DNA of 64,000 nucleotides from Alentia gelatinosa (taxonomy: Eukaryota; Annelida; Polychaeta; Phyllodocida; Polynoidae), in NCBI GenBank assembly GCA_950022655.1, contig OX465580.1:128124099-128188098 (forward strand), in the 5' to 3' direction. The notes beneath the pieces are model-generated. The model did no database searches. It was given only the letters and a program-made list of their open reading frames with translations, and was not told where the DNA came from. Below are positions 20,737-31,740 of the stretch, in pieces. Numbering within the stretch: position 1 is the stretch's first letter; each line of letters begins with the position of its first letter. A program made the position numbers and the translations under genes.

Positions 20737-21249
20737 ATGGAGGGCCCAACCAACGGGGGTGCGGTCTTGGGGCCGCACCTCCTATATCCTGTTTTCCAAG
20801 AACTGGGCATCCATACCGAGGTTATGTTGTTTTTGCCTCAAGAACAACGAACGAGGTGTAATTCCAAAGGGACATTTTGTAAGAATCTATTCTTGAAAGA
20901 TCGTAAAGGACAATTCTACTTGGTGGTGGTCCCCGAAGACGAACGTGTCGACCTTAAAGCTCTTAAAGGGCAGCTGCACGCACATCGTAACCTCAGTTTT
21001 GGCTGCCCTGACGACTTGAAGCACCTCCTAGGAGTGACCCCTGGTGGGGTGACCCCTTTCGGATTACTGAATGATGCGTCATGGGGGCAACGCCTGCATG
21101 TAGCAGTGGCCACATCACTAACATCACCAGCACACAGTTTACTCAACTTTCATCCACTCGATAAGAAACTCACACTTCTCATTACCATTGCAGACCTTCT
21201 GAAGTTTCTTCAGCATTGTGGTTACAAGGTCATGTTTGTTGACATTTGA
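20737..21249 (+). CDS. PRORSD1: PRORSD1-like ProXp/YbaK-domain protein, 170 residues
   Basis: The family resembles the prolyl-tRNA synthetase editing domain; related free-standing proteins deacylate Ala-tRNA(Pro). The ATG at 20737 has an ideal Kozak context (GCCACCATGG) and gives 170 residues, as in human (169). Family hallmarks: ELGIHTEV, GTFCKNLFLKDRKGQFYLVV (with the conserved Lys of the CKNLFLKD motif), FGCPDDLKHLLGV, GGVTPFGLLND and the C-terminal LLKFLQHCGYKVMFVDI. The segment between TEV and KGTF (LFLPQEQRTRC) does not match the usual FTVEE-like block, so editing activity may be altered. No intron is seen. AATAAA follows at 21304. A retrocopy is possible, but the frame is intact. Confidence 0.88.
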   Translation: MEGPTNGGAVLGPHLLYPVFQELGIHTEVMLFLPQEQRTRCNSKGTFCKNLFLKDRKGQFYLVVVPEDERVDLKALKGQLHAHRNLSFGCPDDLKHLLGVTPGGVTPFGLLNDASWGQRLHVAVATSLTSPAHSLLNFHPLDKKLTLLITIADLLKFLQHCGYKVMFVDI

Positions 21250-21303
21250 ATGTCTTTCATGTACACGTGCAATGTTTACTTGTTATTCTGTGTGACAGTG
21301 GAG

Positions 21304-21309
21304 AATAAA
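21304..21309 (+). terminator. Polyadenylation signal of PRORSD1
   Basis: AATAAA 55 bp past the stop codon, followed by a TG-rich stretch (TTGTGATAATGATGACTGTG) typical of a downstream element. Confidence 0.75.
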
Positions 21310-21890
21310 GTCAACACATTGTGATAATGATGACTGTGTTCTGATTATATATATACGTAAATGTACGATATTTCATTGTGTAGTAAATTTCTAAACACTA
21401 GTAATATTCCCAATTCAAAATGAAATTTCTTCATGCGACTTTCTAAGTTTGTTTATGCTATTTTTTTCGTTCCGTCGAGGTTCTTGGTTGGAATTTTTTT
21501 TCAAGCGGTGGGGATAGGAGGTGAATCGAACTAAGCCACGTCTATCTGCACGACTTTCTAAGTTTTATCTTTTTATTAACATAACTTTTCTGACATATCA
21601 TCACAAATTATCATAGAACTTAATTCAGAAAAAAATCTTTTATACATAATAATGAGCTACGCTCTTTTTAATCAGAAAAAAGGTTTACCAGTACAAATAA
21701 TTTCAATGAAAAAATTATTTAGAATGTTTTTTCAGTACGAGACTTACCATATAAACAAAACCAATCAATATAATTCAAATAAATCAGTCAAATGTAAATA
21801 AGTTTATTTTACCTATTTGTTCTGGGAAACCTGATAATATTTTACAATCCACTGATTGGGTATAAAAGTAATTCAAAGGAGTTGGGATGA
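21310..21890. other. Nothing recognised
   Basis: AT-rich intergenic DNA downstream of PRORSD1. Confidence 0.4.
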
Positions 21891-22076
21891 ATTGATAATT
21901 GTCAGTATTTCGGAATCACCAAGTAGCGCCACTGTAATGTCTCTGGTTGTCCCCCTTATATCTCGATTGAATCAGTAAACTTACCCCGAGTGATCTTCTG
22001 TAGGAATTAAAGGCATATCCTACAACTCACAGTGGCGCCACCTTGTGATTTTAGAATAATGTCAATTATTAGTCAA
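21891..22076. mobile_element. Short inverted-repeat element (GCGCCACTGT ends)
   Basis: Arms AATCACCAAGTAGCGCCACT and AGTGGCGCCACCTTGTGATT are inverted. The similarity extends outward through TAATTG(T/A)CA(G/T)TATT, about 45 bp per arm. No ORF. Confidence 0.65.
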
Positions 22077-23186
22077 AATGGTTTCATGGGATTCACTCTA
22101 ATTCTACATGAGTAAATTTAACATTTTGTCAAGTTAATTCAATCTTAATAGGTAAACTAAACTAATTTACATTCGCTTGATTTACAATGGAAATGTACTG
22201 AAAAATATGGTTTTCTTCAAATCTTACAAAAAAAAAGGATGGTTACCTTTGATTTTTAATACCTAAATAAGTAGTACTATATATATGTACTATATTCTGT
22301 AAAAGTTTGAGAAAAATGACATGGGTTTTACTATGTGAAAAAAACCTTTTATAATTTCTATATATTCTAATATAAAATTATCATAATAGTGATTTATAAA
22401 TCAAAAACTAGCATGGTAACCCCCAATTTCTAAGTTAAATACTCCACAACATCTGGAGATCATCATATCAAATTTCCAGGAAATTGACATGGGTTTTAAT
22501 TTTCAAGACAAATTGACCGATATGCCTTTAACCCGACCAACCCCACTTGCAGAAGGGGCTGGTTGCAAAACTACAGCAAACTGCGCAATTACACTAGACA
22601 TTGGTTTATATACAGCCCACGAGGTGACGCCACTGTGGGCATGTTAAACAGGAGTTGTTTGGGCATTACAATATAGGCGTCGCATCGGTCGTTTTCAGAA
22701 AGCAAAATGAGCATAGGGGGGGGGGGGGGGGGGGTACGCCTGAGACTACTTTAAAAGATCGTTGGGGGAACAGGGGGCAGCGAGGGCAAAGTGTCTCCCG
22801 GTCGAAGCTCCAGGAAGTGTGCATTTGGATAAAATAAAAAGGATCATATGGTTTTTTTAGTTGCTTTGGGGAATGGCAATATTAGAGGCCTCTCGATGAA
22901 TTGTCCCGTTTTTAATTGGGGCCAGGGTGGGGTTGGGGGGTGCCGTTTAGGACTAAGCTTACACCCAAAGTATGTGCTCAACCCCAGCTCCTTAAAAATA
23001 TGTTTTGAGGATGTCATCATCTCTTCCCCCTCTTGTAAACTACCTTATATTTGTATGATTTTTTTTCTTCAAAACTATAAATGACAGAATCAAAATTCGA
23101 GTAGTTTTTACATAAGTTCCATAAGGTATATTTGAACAGACCACCATTAATAAATATTTACAGGGGTAGAGCGTACTGTTGTTACT
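22077..23186. other. Nothing recognised; contains a short G run
   Basis: AT-rich DNA with a 19-bp G run at 22716-22734 and a lone GACGCCACTGTG word at 22628 related to the element at 21891. Confidence 0.4.
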
Positions 23187-23680
23187 GGTATGTAGACGTT
23201 AGGGCCCACCACCCGAAAGTCGGGACGTTAGGGCCCACTCATTGGGACATTAGGGCCCGCCTAAAGCCAACCTAGGGTTAGGGATAGGGATAGGAATAGG
23301 GTTAGGGTTAGGGATAGGGTTAGGGATAGGGGGTTAGGATAAGGGTTAGGGATAGGGTTACTTACTTATACATGTACTTACTACTAAATATAGTATTTAT
23401 TCACAGTTGAGATGCTTGAGTAGGGAAGATTTAAAATGGGTTGAGTTCATTACGGGTCAAGTTTTTTACGGGTCGAGTTCTCCAGTATTCAAACATTAAC
23501 CAGTTATGCAAAATTAGGTGGGCCCTAACATCTATTTATGCCACATGTCCCTCCCGGCACCATAGGTGTGACCATGGCATCGTGGTGCGGGCAAGGCGCG
23601 ACTGAGGCTTTCACACCCCCGGTGTAGGGTGGGCCCCAACGTCCCGACTTTAAGGTGGTGGGCCCTAACGTCCTGCAACC
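23187..23680. mobile_element. Palindromic element with TTAGGG-like core, 8-bp TSD
   Basis: Bounded by TTGTTACT at 23179-23186 and 23681-23688. Terminal inverted repeats of about 53 bp begin GGT and contain GACGTTAGGGCCCACCACC and AAGTCGGGACGTT. The inside carries a degenerate TTAGGG/ATAGGG array (23274-23360). The TIR itself contains TTAGGG. No ORF. The architecture parallels 11967-12301. Confidence 0.8.
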
Positions 23681-23688
23681 TTGTTACT

Positions 23689-24384
23689 CGAAGCCACCAG
23701 TCTCATAGAGTTTACCAATGGTTACAATGTCTACTTGTGGATAACATAGGCCAATAATATATTTTTTCTCATCTTTTAGAATGATGCATTCTCTGTCAAT
23801 AGAGAGGCCACTTGATTTATTTGTGATGAAATGTAAACGAAATTTGAGACGAGTTCTTTTAATGACACATACTTTCATGTCTCTTTGGATATACTTACAC
23901 GAATCAGCACATATATGAGAACAATAGGGGATATATGACTTTTAGAAATTTAAAGAAAAAACATTTAGATGATTTTTTGTATGATTTTACTCCCCGAACA
24001 ACTTTTGTGCAAAAACGTGGTAGCGTATTGCTTCACAAAACAACATCATCACAATTTCAGAAACTCTATTTATAAGCCGATGTTTGAACTTTAATTTCTC
24101 TTTTTCATAATCTATTGAAGCATCATAAAAATGCCAGAAGGATTGATGGGAAATATTATATTTGATATTTCTTTCTCTATTGATACCGCGACAAAAAGAG
24201 CCATGTATTCCTTAACGATTCACGAATGGCCTATGAATGCACCCCATTTTCCACGAAATTCAGAGCGATCATGTTGTACTGAGAGAATAGTACTTTAAGA
24301 CAAATGATGGTAGTTTAGTGATTTCCAAATTCTATAGAAATTTGCAAATAACTCAGGATAATATAAGTTTTATATATTTCTAGT
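23689..24384. other. Unassigned; carries one copy of a 38-bp direct repeat
   Basis: Holds the word CCACGAAATTCAGAGCGATC followed by ATGTTGTACTGAG at 24251-24286, repeated at 27292-27327. Confidence 0.5.
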
Positions 24385-25120
24385 GGATGGGTGTCGGGTA
24401 CAGCCGAAGCTCCTCCCGAGCACCACTACAGTTTTTGGTCATGCCATCTCGGTGCTGGTCCCACCCGCTAACCCGCAGCTGTGTTTTACCACAACCACCC
24501 AGCACCGTAGCTCTGCCTTCGAGGATAACAGGGCTGGTAAGAGCCACCTCCTGGAGGGAGTACACCATACCTCCCTCCGGCCAGTGGACACCACCACCCT
24601 GCTCTCCTCTTGGGACCCCAGAACTCTATCCAGAGAAGGGACCCACTGGTCCAACCTTCTCCTCCTAGAGAACCGGGATACTCTGACTCCACCATCTAGG
24701 GAACCCGAATTGGTCAACAGCTAGTCCGGAGAGCTAGCTCCCATCGGTGGAGCACAGAGACAGAGCCCTGCAGAGAGACGGCACATAGTCTCTCCACACC
24801 CCAGTGTGTCTCAGTAAGCCACAGCAGGCTGCTTATATACAGCCCATGTCCTCACTGAGCATGTGCAAGAACTTTGCTGGTTCTCCACAGGGTATTCTGA
24901 GTCAGCCTGGTCACTAGCAACCCAGTGGTTCCCGCTAGTTCCCTGCCCAACTCCCAAGGATCACTCCTCACTGCTGGTTCTCAACCTGACAGCTGAGAAA
25001 CCAGTCTGGACTGGTCCCAACATGCTGTCTGTAATAGCCAGCGGCGGATAGCCACTTCAAAACCGCGGGAAAACAAGTCTAATTGACCTGTCCAACAGCT
25101 CGCTCAGCGGTCCCGGCTGC
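24385..25120. other. GC-rich segment, possible solo LTR or old exon
   Basis: About 730 bp noticeably richer in G+C than its flanks, with overlapping ORFs of up to 113 codons on both strands and no recognised protein. A TATA-like CTTATATACAGCCC lies at 24831, and words such as CTGGTTCTC and AGTGGTTCCC recur. It could be a solo LTR, but I cannot find matching TG..CA ends or a target duplication. Confidence 0.35.
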
Positions 25121-25204
25121 GGCTATACTTAGAAAGGCGTAGTAGACGTGCCAAAGTCATAGTAGACTTGCACGGGTCCCCTACATATCAGCAAATAGAA
25201 AATG

Positions 25205-25495
25205 CAAAAAAATGGCATGTCACCATTGCTAACTTCTATGGGAGGGCCATCTGAAAATGTAAGTGCTTAACTATTGGTGTCTATGGGAAAATGCAACATT
25301 TTTACTTTGTTGCTAAATGACACTGATGTTCTATTGCTATATTTAAATAATTCTGGATTCTGATAATTGGGAACATATACATGTGAGAAGAACTGCTTGA
25401 AAAATACTATGTCACCATGCTAACTTCTATGGTAAGGCCATCTGAAAAGATAAGTGCTTAACTAGAGGTGTGTATGGGAAACTGCTATATTTCCA
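25205..25495. repeat. Imperfect tandem duplication, period about 190 bp
   Basis: The block ATGTCACCAT..GCTAACTTCTATGG, GGCCATCTGAAAA, AAGTGCTTAACTA, GGTGT.TATGGGAAA occurs at 25219-25302 and again at 25409-25489. Confidence 0.75.
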
Positions 25496-26281
25496 TGATG
25501 CCAGATGGCAGCACCAGTGTAAACTGAGAAGCAACAGGGGGAGCAGCGATACCTACCCGCATTTACCTTTAATATGGGAACTGTTATGTACACTAGAATG
25601 TTGCTCACTATTGTATTCTGGCATACCATATAGATATCACTGGAGTATAGTGCCTGGGCTAGGTCTTACAGGCTGTAAGAAAATTGCGTTATTTCACCAC
25701 AGGGTCCTTATTATGAAATAGAGTTGCCCCCTCCCCTGCAAGAATACAAAAAGAGGCCCCCAACAGAAATACATAAGAAGATGTCACCCCCCTTCTCAGA
25801 AATGCTGAAACTAGAGTCTCCCCTCATTTAAAAGAGAGGGTTGGTCTTTCATGAGATATGCCATGAAATATGCCAAATATGCCATATTTCCAGAAAGGTA
25901 TATCACAGACGTATATATGAAAAGAGAAAAAAAGAAGCTTGAATTATGTTTATATAGATGTATTCTGAATTTATGTGCTTACACAAACTGCATACTTCAT
26001 AGAAATAAATGCTTATAAAAAAAGATCACATAACATATCACATGTATGCACAAGTTATGATAACCATACTGCAAAGCCCTGTCCTCTAGCCCAATACATT
26101 GAAACTGATACCTGGACCTACACAAATGAGTCGTCGCAGACATCCAGTGTGACAGGGTTCAGCTACCTATGTTTTCTCAATTACTTTTAAAAACTGAACT
26201 ATAACATGTTGAATGTCTCAGTGTGGTTAAGCAGGAGCCTGACAGTGGGAGGGAATAGTAATGTAATTTTGGATTTAAAGT
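25496..26281. other. Nothing recognised apart from a U1 3' flank
   Basis: No coding signal. The last 20 bp (minus strand CTTTAAATCCAAAA) loosely resemble the snRNA 3' box. Confidence 0.4.
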
Positions 26282-26445
26282 CAGGGGATAGCGCGGACGC
26301 AGTCCCCCTCTAACAAAAATTGCGCACCCGAGTCATCCACATTTGGGATGATCGCAAGGGTCAACCCAACCGTAGTGCAATGGAGGGGCCTCGCCCTGGG
26401 GGAACTGCCGTCACGATCACAGTGTCCCCTGTGCCAGGTAAGTAT
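26282..26445 (-). ncRNA. U1 snRNA gene or recent pseudogene, 164 nt
   Basis: Same length as human U1 (164 nt). The 5' end is ATACTTACCTG, the sequence that pairs with 5' splice sites. Conserved blocks follow in order: CCAGGGCGAGGC, CCATTGCAC (the U1A loop), GACC..TGCGAT, CCCAAATGTGG, an Sm-like site AATTTTTG, and GGGGGACTGCG..CGCGCT.TCCCCTG. Stem III has co-varied (CATCC/GGATG), which suggests function was kept. Stem-loop I is unusual: the U1-70K loop reads GATCGTGACG instead of GATCACGAAG. A 3' box-like CTTTAAATCCAAAA follows. I could not identify a PSE, so a pseudogene is possible. Confidence 0.85.
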
Positions 26446-26783
26446 GCTTAGACTTGGTACATTGGCAAATATCATATTTTCTCACTGACCAAGAAGTTGG
26501 TGTCTAGACTGACCATGCCTTCTTCTGGCCTTGTTAATTTGCTGTTTTGATTGCTTTCTAAGCTGCCAGCACTGATCCATAATGTTATGTAACCATTTAT
26601 CATGGCATAATTTGTTCTGTTAACACTATTCTACTGCAAAATTGGATCAAGAAATGGCATTTGTTAATTGTGTGGGCTAGAGCTATAGTGGTGTCACCTA
26701 GTGTCGCTTTTCTGCATTACACCAGTAAGTCCTAGTGTTAGTGAGAGGCGACAAGGGGAGCCAGTGTTCCATATATACACAAT

Positions 26784-27200
26784 ATGTTCTACCAGAGGAG
26801 GTGTGAAGCGCAGCGCCCCCTATCGTTTTGGCATGATCTCAACTGACAGTTGAATGGAGATTCCTATACTAAAATAGGCTAACTAGTAACAGCTACTACA
26901 TATAAACTGTTAGAGCTCTATCAAAAATCTTTTCAGATATTGATAGAGTGATATCTGATGTACTCCAAACCGCAATAGAGCTCAATAGAGCTCCACGTTT
27001 TATGGCTGTTTGGTATTGTTGAATACAGCCTTATTTCTCATAGGCTATGGCTTACAAGCCTCACACAGTCCATTGTCAAGAGCTCCTTCCCCTCTGCTTG
27101 CAGGTTTGAAAGTGGCGCCTTGAACCCTGCCGTGATGGCATATATGAGTTGGGTCCCTATAGGGGGCGCTGCGCTTCACACCTCCTCTGATGTTCTACTA
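26784..27200. mobile_element. Inverted-repeat element (GTGTGAAGCGCAGCGCCCCC arms)
   Basis: Arms of about 40 bp at 26786-26823 and 27158-27197, nearly perfect through CAGAGGAGGTGTGAAGCG and CAGCGCCCCCTAT. The inside has short repeated GAGCTC..ATAGAGCTC words. No ORF. Confidence 0.7.
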
Positions 27201-27291
27201 GCACTTTTGGTGCCAGGACTAGCATGACAGTCATAGGGAAATAGATCACTGAAACTGCAAGTTGCAATCTGTTCCTAATTAAAGACAAATT

Positions 27292-27327
27292 TCCACGAAA
27301 TTCAGAGCGATCATGTTGTACTGAGTT
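27292..27327. repeat. Second copy of the 38-bp direct repeat at 24251
   Basis: CCACGAAATTCAGAGCGATC then ATGTTGTACTGAG, in the same orientation as 24251-24286. The 3 kb between holds the GC-rich segment, the tandem duplication, the U1 sequence and the inverted-repeat element. Confidence 0.7.
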
Positions 27328-29514
27328 AGTGGTACTTAATGGTGGACCCCGGTTTTCAAAGTAGTGTCGGTCTACGGATACTCTTCCACGATGTCGTAAA
27401 AATGACAAGGATCGAAAAGGACAATAATGTACAAACACATGACTGTACAAGACAAGACACATACAGTTATACATCAATTACCTCAACAATAAAAGAGCAG
27501 AAACATCATCACAACATCATCTGATAGGGACCATACATAGTCATCCATAATTAATATATCGATCACTGCACATAGTAACTGAAATGTGATAATAACCAAT
27601 CACCTACCTATTTATATGTAGGACCTAAAGCATAAAGCACAAAGCGGGTCTAATGACCCATAAACATATAAATTGCTTTAGCATTCAACATTATGTATCA
27701 AGAATAATTGGTAGTTTCTCCTTGACTTTCATTTCGAAATTGTCTGTTATGACTAACATTTGAGTATCCACACTAAGCTTATCAAACACACACAGACATA
27801 AAAGATTACAACTTTTGTAAGAGCCAACGTTTTCAGTATTTCCAGGGGGTGGACTATTCTTTTTCTATTTCCAAGGAGAGGGGGGGGGGGTGTTTCTATA
27901 TAATGAAGCCTTTTGCGAAAGGTGTACCCCCGGTGTTATAAATGATGAACGGTCCCTTACACAGTTAAATATGCTGGACTATAGGTGTCTAAATCATCTA
28001 TTCCATTCAGATCGAAAGGGCTGACCATGTAGGATGTCCTTGGCATGTCATTTCAGTGACAGCGCAGGTAATTTGCACGTTTGGAGATCTTTGATCAGAC
28101 CAGCCACAATATCCGGGGTGCTCACCTGTTCCCTTTTCCAGTGTATGCCTGTTACTTCCCAGTATGCAGTGACATAAATATATACAATGTTTACTATGCA
28201 ACCTCACCTCCTGCTTGCACGTCATTTGTAAAGATCGAGAAATAAGAAATATAATAGATAACCAATTATAATGAAAGACAGAAAGCGTATCTAGAAGAAT
28301 ATTGAGGAATATCATGTTATAACAAAACTAGAAATAAGATATTAGTTGATTAATAACAATTTGTGGTAAATGAGATTTAATACAGGATAACCATCGGTTG
28401 AATATAATGTGTAATAATGATAAGGAGGAGGAATGTTTAGCTCACACCCATACACACTGAAGAGGATGAGAGGGGGAGGAGGACGTGGAGGAAATAAAAT
28501 GAGGGGTATAAAGTCAGTAAGTTCCTGGGGCCGGTTTAATAATCAAGGATCATACATGAAGACCATTTTCTGTACTTCATACAAGGGTTATTGCTTAATA
28601 GTATTTAAGTGTGTTCGCCGTCCATACGGTCGTCCATATGTGTTGAATAAAGTTGACAAACGTCGTCCCTGAGTCTCTGTGGTATACAGGGAAGGATCTT
28701 CATGGACGAAGCTAGATTATCACCCGTTGATTGTTCTTATTCTTAGTAGGCCCCTAGTCCTGGAATATATAAACCATGTGTATACACACTGTCCTACCAT
28801 TTGGCATGCATACACCTGTCTGCAGGTGGTGGTTATGTGATAAGGCTATCCCCGCCTCCATTTTTGAGTACTTAGTGATACATTTTAATAAAAGTTAGGT
28901 AAGAGTAGGGTACAGTTCCATAGCCTACTTCGCATACTGGGTGAATTTGCCATCTCTAGGCCAACTTGGAATAGGATGATAGGCTATCAACCATCTCTTA
29001 TCTCTTGCGACATAATATTCGTACATTATATAAGGACTATTAACATTTTACATCTATTCATTTCTATGAATCAGTATTTGTCAGAGATGAGAATATGTAA
29101 CCATAAACGATTATTGACTATGAATTATATTTTATATTCGATTATGCAAGATTCTTTAAGATTGCACAATACGAATTTGGTGCCCCGTCTCGATCTTAGC
29201 TAGCCAATCTAAATTAGCAAAAAGGCCCATGCACGGGTATCTGTGTAAGACTATATAGAAGATATAGGCCTGATTTGTGACAAAAAATATGGCTATCGAA
29301 CAGAGAAGAGTATTGTTTACGCCTAGAGGCTGGTTTCAATGTGCGCCCATTATTACATACTTCGGTGTGTTTTTGTGTATAGCATAGGCTATAGGCTTGA
29401 ATAACATGCGTGCAAATGGATCAAGAGAAAAAGGACTACGTGTCACCAAGGCAGCTTTTCGGTTATGAGTCAAGAATAACTTCTATACTGTTAGGGATGC
29501 AAGCGAAATTACGG
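27328..29514. other. Nothing recognised
   Basis: AT-rich DNA with a G run at 27881. No convincing gene or bounded transposon. Confidence 0.4.
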
Positions 29515-29872
29515 CAGCAGTATACATTGATTTTCACAAGCTTTTCGACAGTGTACACGATGGATGGTTGATCTGCATTGAATGTCAGTGACGCCATACT
29601 AGACTGGCTTGTTTGTTATCTTAAGGACCGTAGGCAAAGATGCAGATTTAATGACGTTTAATCAGGGTGGGTAAAGATTCTCTATGGGGTTCCCCAAGGC
29701 TCTGTCCCAGGGCCCCTCTTGTTCATTTCCTATATTGATAGCATATGTAGTATCGTTGAGAGACCAGGTCTGGATTACAAAATGTATGTGGATGATCCGG
29801 TACAGATCCAATATGGTTGGTGCCGCTATGCAAGAGCGCCTAGGTAACGCTCGGGACGCTAGAGATGTCCGG
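29515..29872 (+). pseudogene. LINE reverse transcriptase remnant
   Basis: Several frames on the plus strand give degraded RT motifs in the right order: AVYIDFHKLFDSV (motif A region), ILDWLVCYLKDRRQR, GVPQGSVPGPLLFISYID, and YKMYVDDPVQI, where YVDD is the catalytic box. Frameshifts and a stop separate them. Too decayed to assign a clade. Confidence 0.75.
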
Positions 29873-30956
29873 ATAGGGGGTTAAGGATCTGCCTTGGGGT
29901 CAACCTCATGGTGTACACTGTCGAGTAATTGCACGAATAAACAAAAATCCTAAATCTTATTGATTATTGGTATATATAGTAAATGTAGCACTGTGCTTGT
30001 ACAAGCTACAAACTCAATTGTAATTTACGGTCCGTATGTAATGAGGCATTTAGCCCGAGTTCCATACCAACCGTAAAATATCATTTACCCCCTAAAGTGG
30101 GGTGCCCCCTTAAGCTCTCAATATAGAGGGACAAATTTTCGTTCCGAGTATAACACTCGTGTATTACTACGCGTCAACCCTCTTGTAGTTTACGGCCGCC
30201 TGTCCACAAAACCATCGATTATTGTCGATGTGTGACATGCATGCCAGGTTATTGAATGCCAAAATATAGCAATGACATTGGATTCCATTTTAACTCTGTG
30301 CCACGCGGAAAAAAACTACAAACCTATCCCAAATAAAAATTGCTCCAAATTGTTTAAAACTGATATATGATATACTTGGAATTAGATATTGTAAGTCATT
30401 ATAAATTCCGCATGTAATAACTGAAATAGAATACCACAGGGCACTTCTTAGTAAAACCGCTCATGCTGTTTCAGTTTTCATTGCTGGCTCTATGAGATTA
30501 GACCAAAGTACCCTCACCCTCAAGCCCTTTGTTGGTGCGTCTCTGCACTCCTCCTTCGCCTCCCCCACCAGCCCACTGCCCCCCGTGCTGATCCCGAGGT
30601 TATCTACAGCTAGTGTGGCCACAACTGATAGTTCAGCCAACGTCAAAATTCATCACCCGTCAACTTAACTAGGCGCACGCTTATTGCGTCCAGTCATGTA
30701 TGCGCAGTGGAGGCTGAAATTAAGAGAATGGCTTGGTTTTGCGCTATTTATGCAGGTCCGCAACAACTTCTTATAGGAACTACTTCTGCTACTTCAGCGC
30801 TTCCAAGTGTGGGGATTGGTGGGACAGGCTTATTGTAGGGTTCGTCTCCACACGTCATTTCATTATCATTCAATTCATTGAGGAGTGCCATTGAGATATC
30901 AACATTTATATTGAGAATGAAAATGTATGTGGACTCAGTAAACCACTAACCATTAT
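29873..30956. other. Mostly unassigned; contains an end of the 31-kb inverted-repeat family
   Basis: 30161-30220 (GTGTATTACTACGCGTCAAC, then GGCCGCCTGTCCACAAAACC) matches 31670-31735, so a related insertion once ended here. The rest shows nothing. Confidence 0.45.
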
Positions 30957-31081
30957 ATAATACCCTTCCATATTGTTTCAGTATCAGAAAGTAGTGGCAT
31001 AAACAACAATTTATGTCACACCCGTGACATAAACAAATCCCATGTTAAGCCTATGGTTTTTTTTATTAGGGGTAGGATAAA
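30957..31081. mobile_element. MITE, TTTATCCTACCCC family, copy 2
   Basis: About 95% identical to 56526-56655 over an 89-bp core (AGTATCAGAAAGTAGTG, CACACCCGTGACATAAACAA, CATGTTAAGCCTATGG). The right end GGGGTAGGATAAA is intact and the left end decayed. The core contains a TTTATGTCAC/GTGACATAAA palindrome. Confidence 0.75.
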
Positions 31082-31089
31082 ACCTGTTC

Positions 31090-31740
31090 CAGATACCATA
31101 ACTGTGGTATACGGATTCAAATCCATGGTATACATCCATCAAAACCGTGGTATACATAGACAATAAACGGTCGTTTTGTGGACTGGTGAGTGGTTTACAG
31201 GGCCACCTGTCCACATAGCCATCGTTTGTTGCATTTATCATCCATATTTTCGAATAAATTAAACCCAGTAATTGCCATAATGAAGGGTATAACAATAGGG
31301 AATATTTCTTTGCTCTACAGCACAACGGGACTATTTTCCCCGTATACCATGGATTTGGGGCTGTATATCACAGATTTGAATCTGTATATCACAGTTATGG
31401 TATCTGACAGATTTTATATAATGGGTCGAGGTTTACTGAGTCCCCATGCATTTTCAATGGGGTCTTTGTATACGATGGATAATAAGGGAAAATAGCCCTT
31501 TTGTGCTAAAGAACCAAAGATGACCTTATTGTTATACCATTTAATATGGCAATTACTTGGTTTGATTTATTCGAGAAGATGGATAATAAATACAACAAAC
31601 AATGGCCGTGTGGACAGGCGGCTCTGTAAACCGCTAGAGGTTGACATCGTACTACACTCGCTGACATTCGTGTATTACTAGGCGTCAACCACTTGTAGTT
31701 TATGGCCGCCTATCTACAAAATCATCGATAATTATCTATT
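31090..31740. mobile_element. Long inverted-repeat element (CCATCGTTTGTTGCATTTAT arms)
   Basis: Arms of about 100 bp at 31194-31290 and 31527-31625 are inverted copies (GTCCACATAGCCATCG against the complement of CAATGGCCGTGTGGAC, and so on). The centre contains repeated GGTATAC/ATATCACAG words. A related single copy lies at 55288-55650. ORFs up to about 100 codons are repeat-derived. Confidence 0.65.

Noticed and set aside
24251..27327. LTR retrotransposon bounded by the 38-bp direct repeats
   Set aside because: No gag/pol, primer-binding site or polypurine tract between them, and the U1 sequence and an unrelated MITE lie inside.
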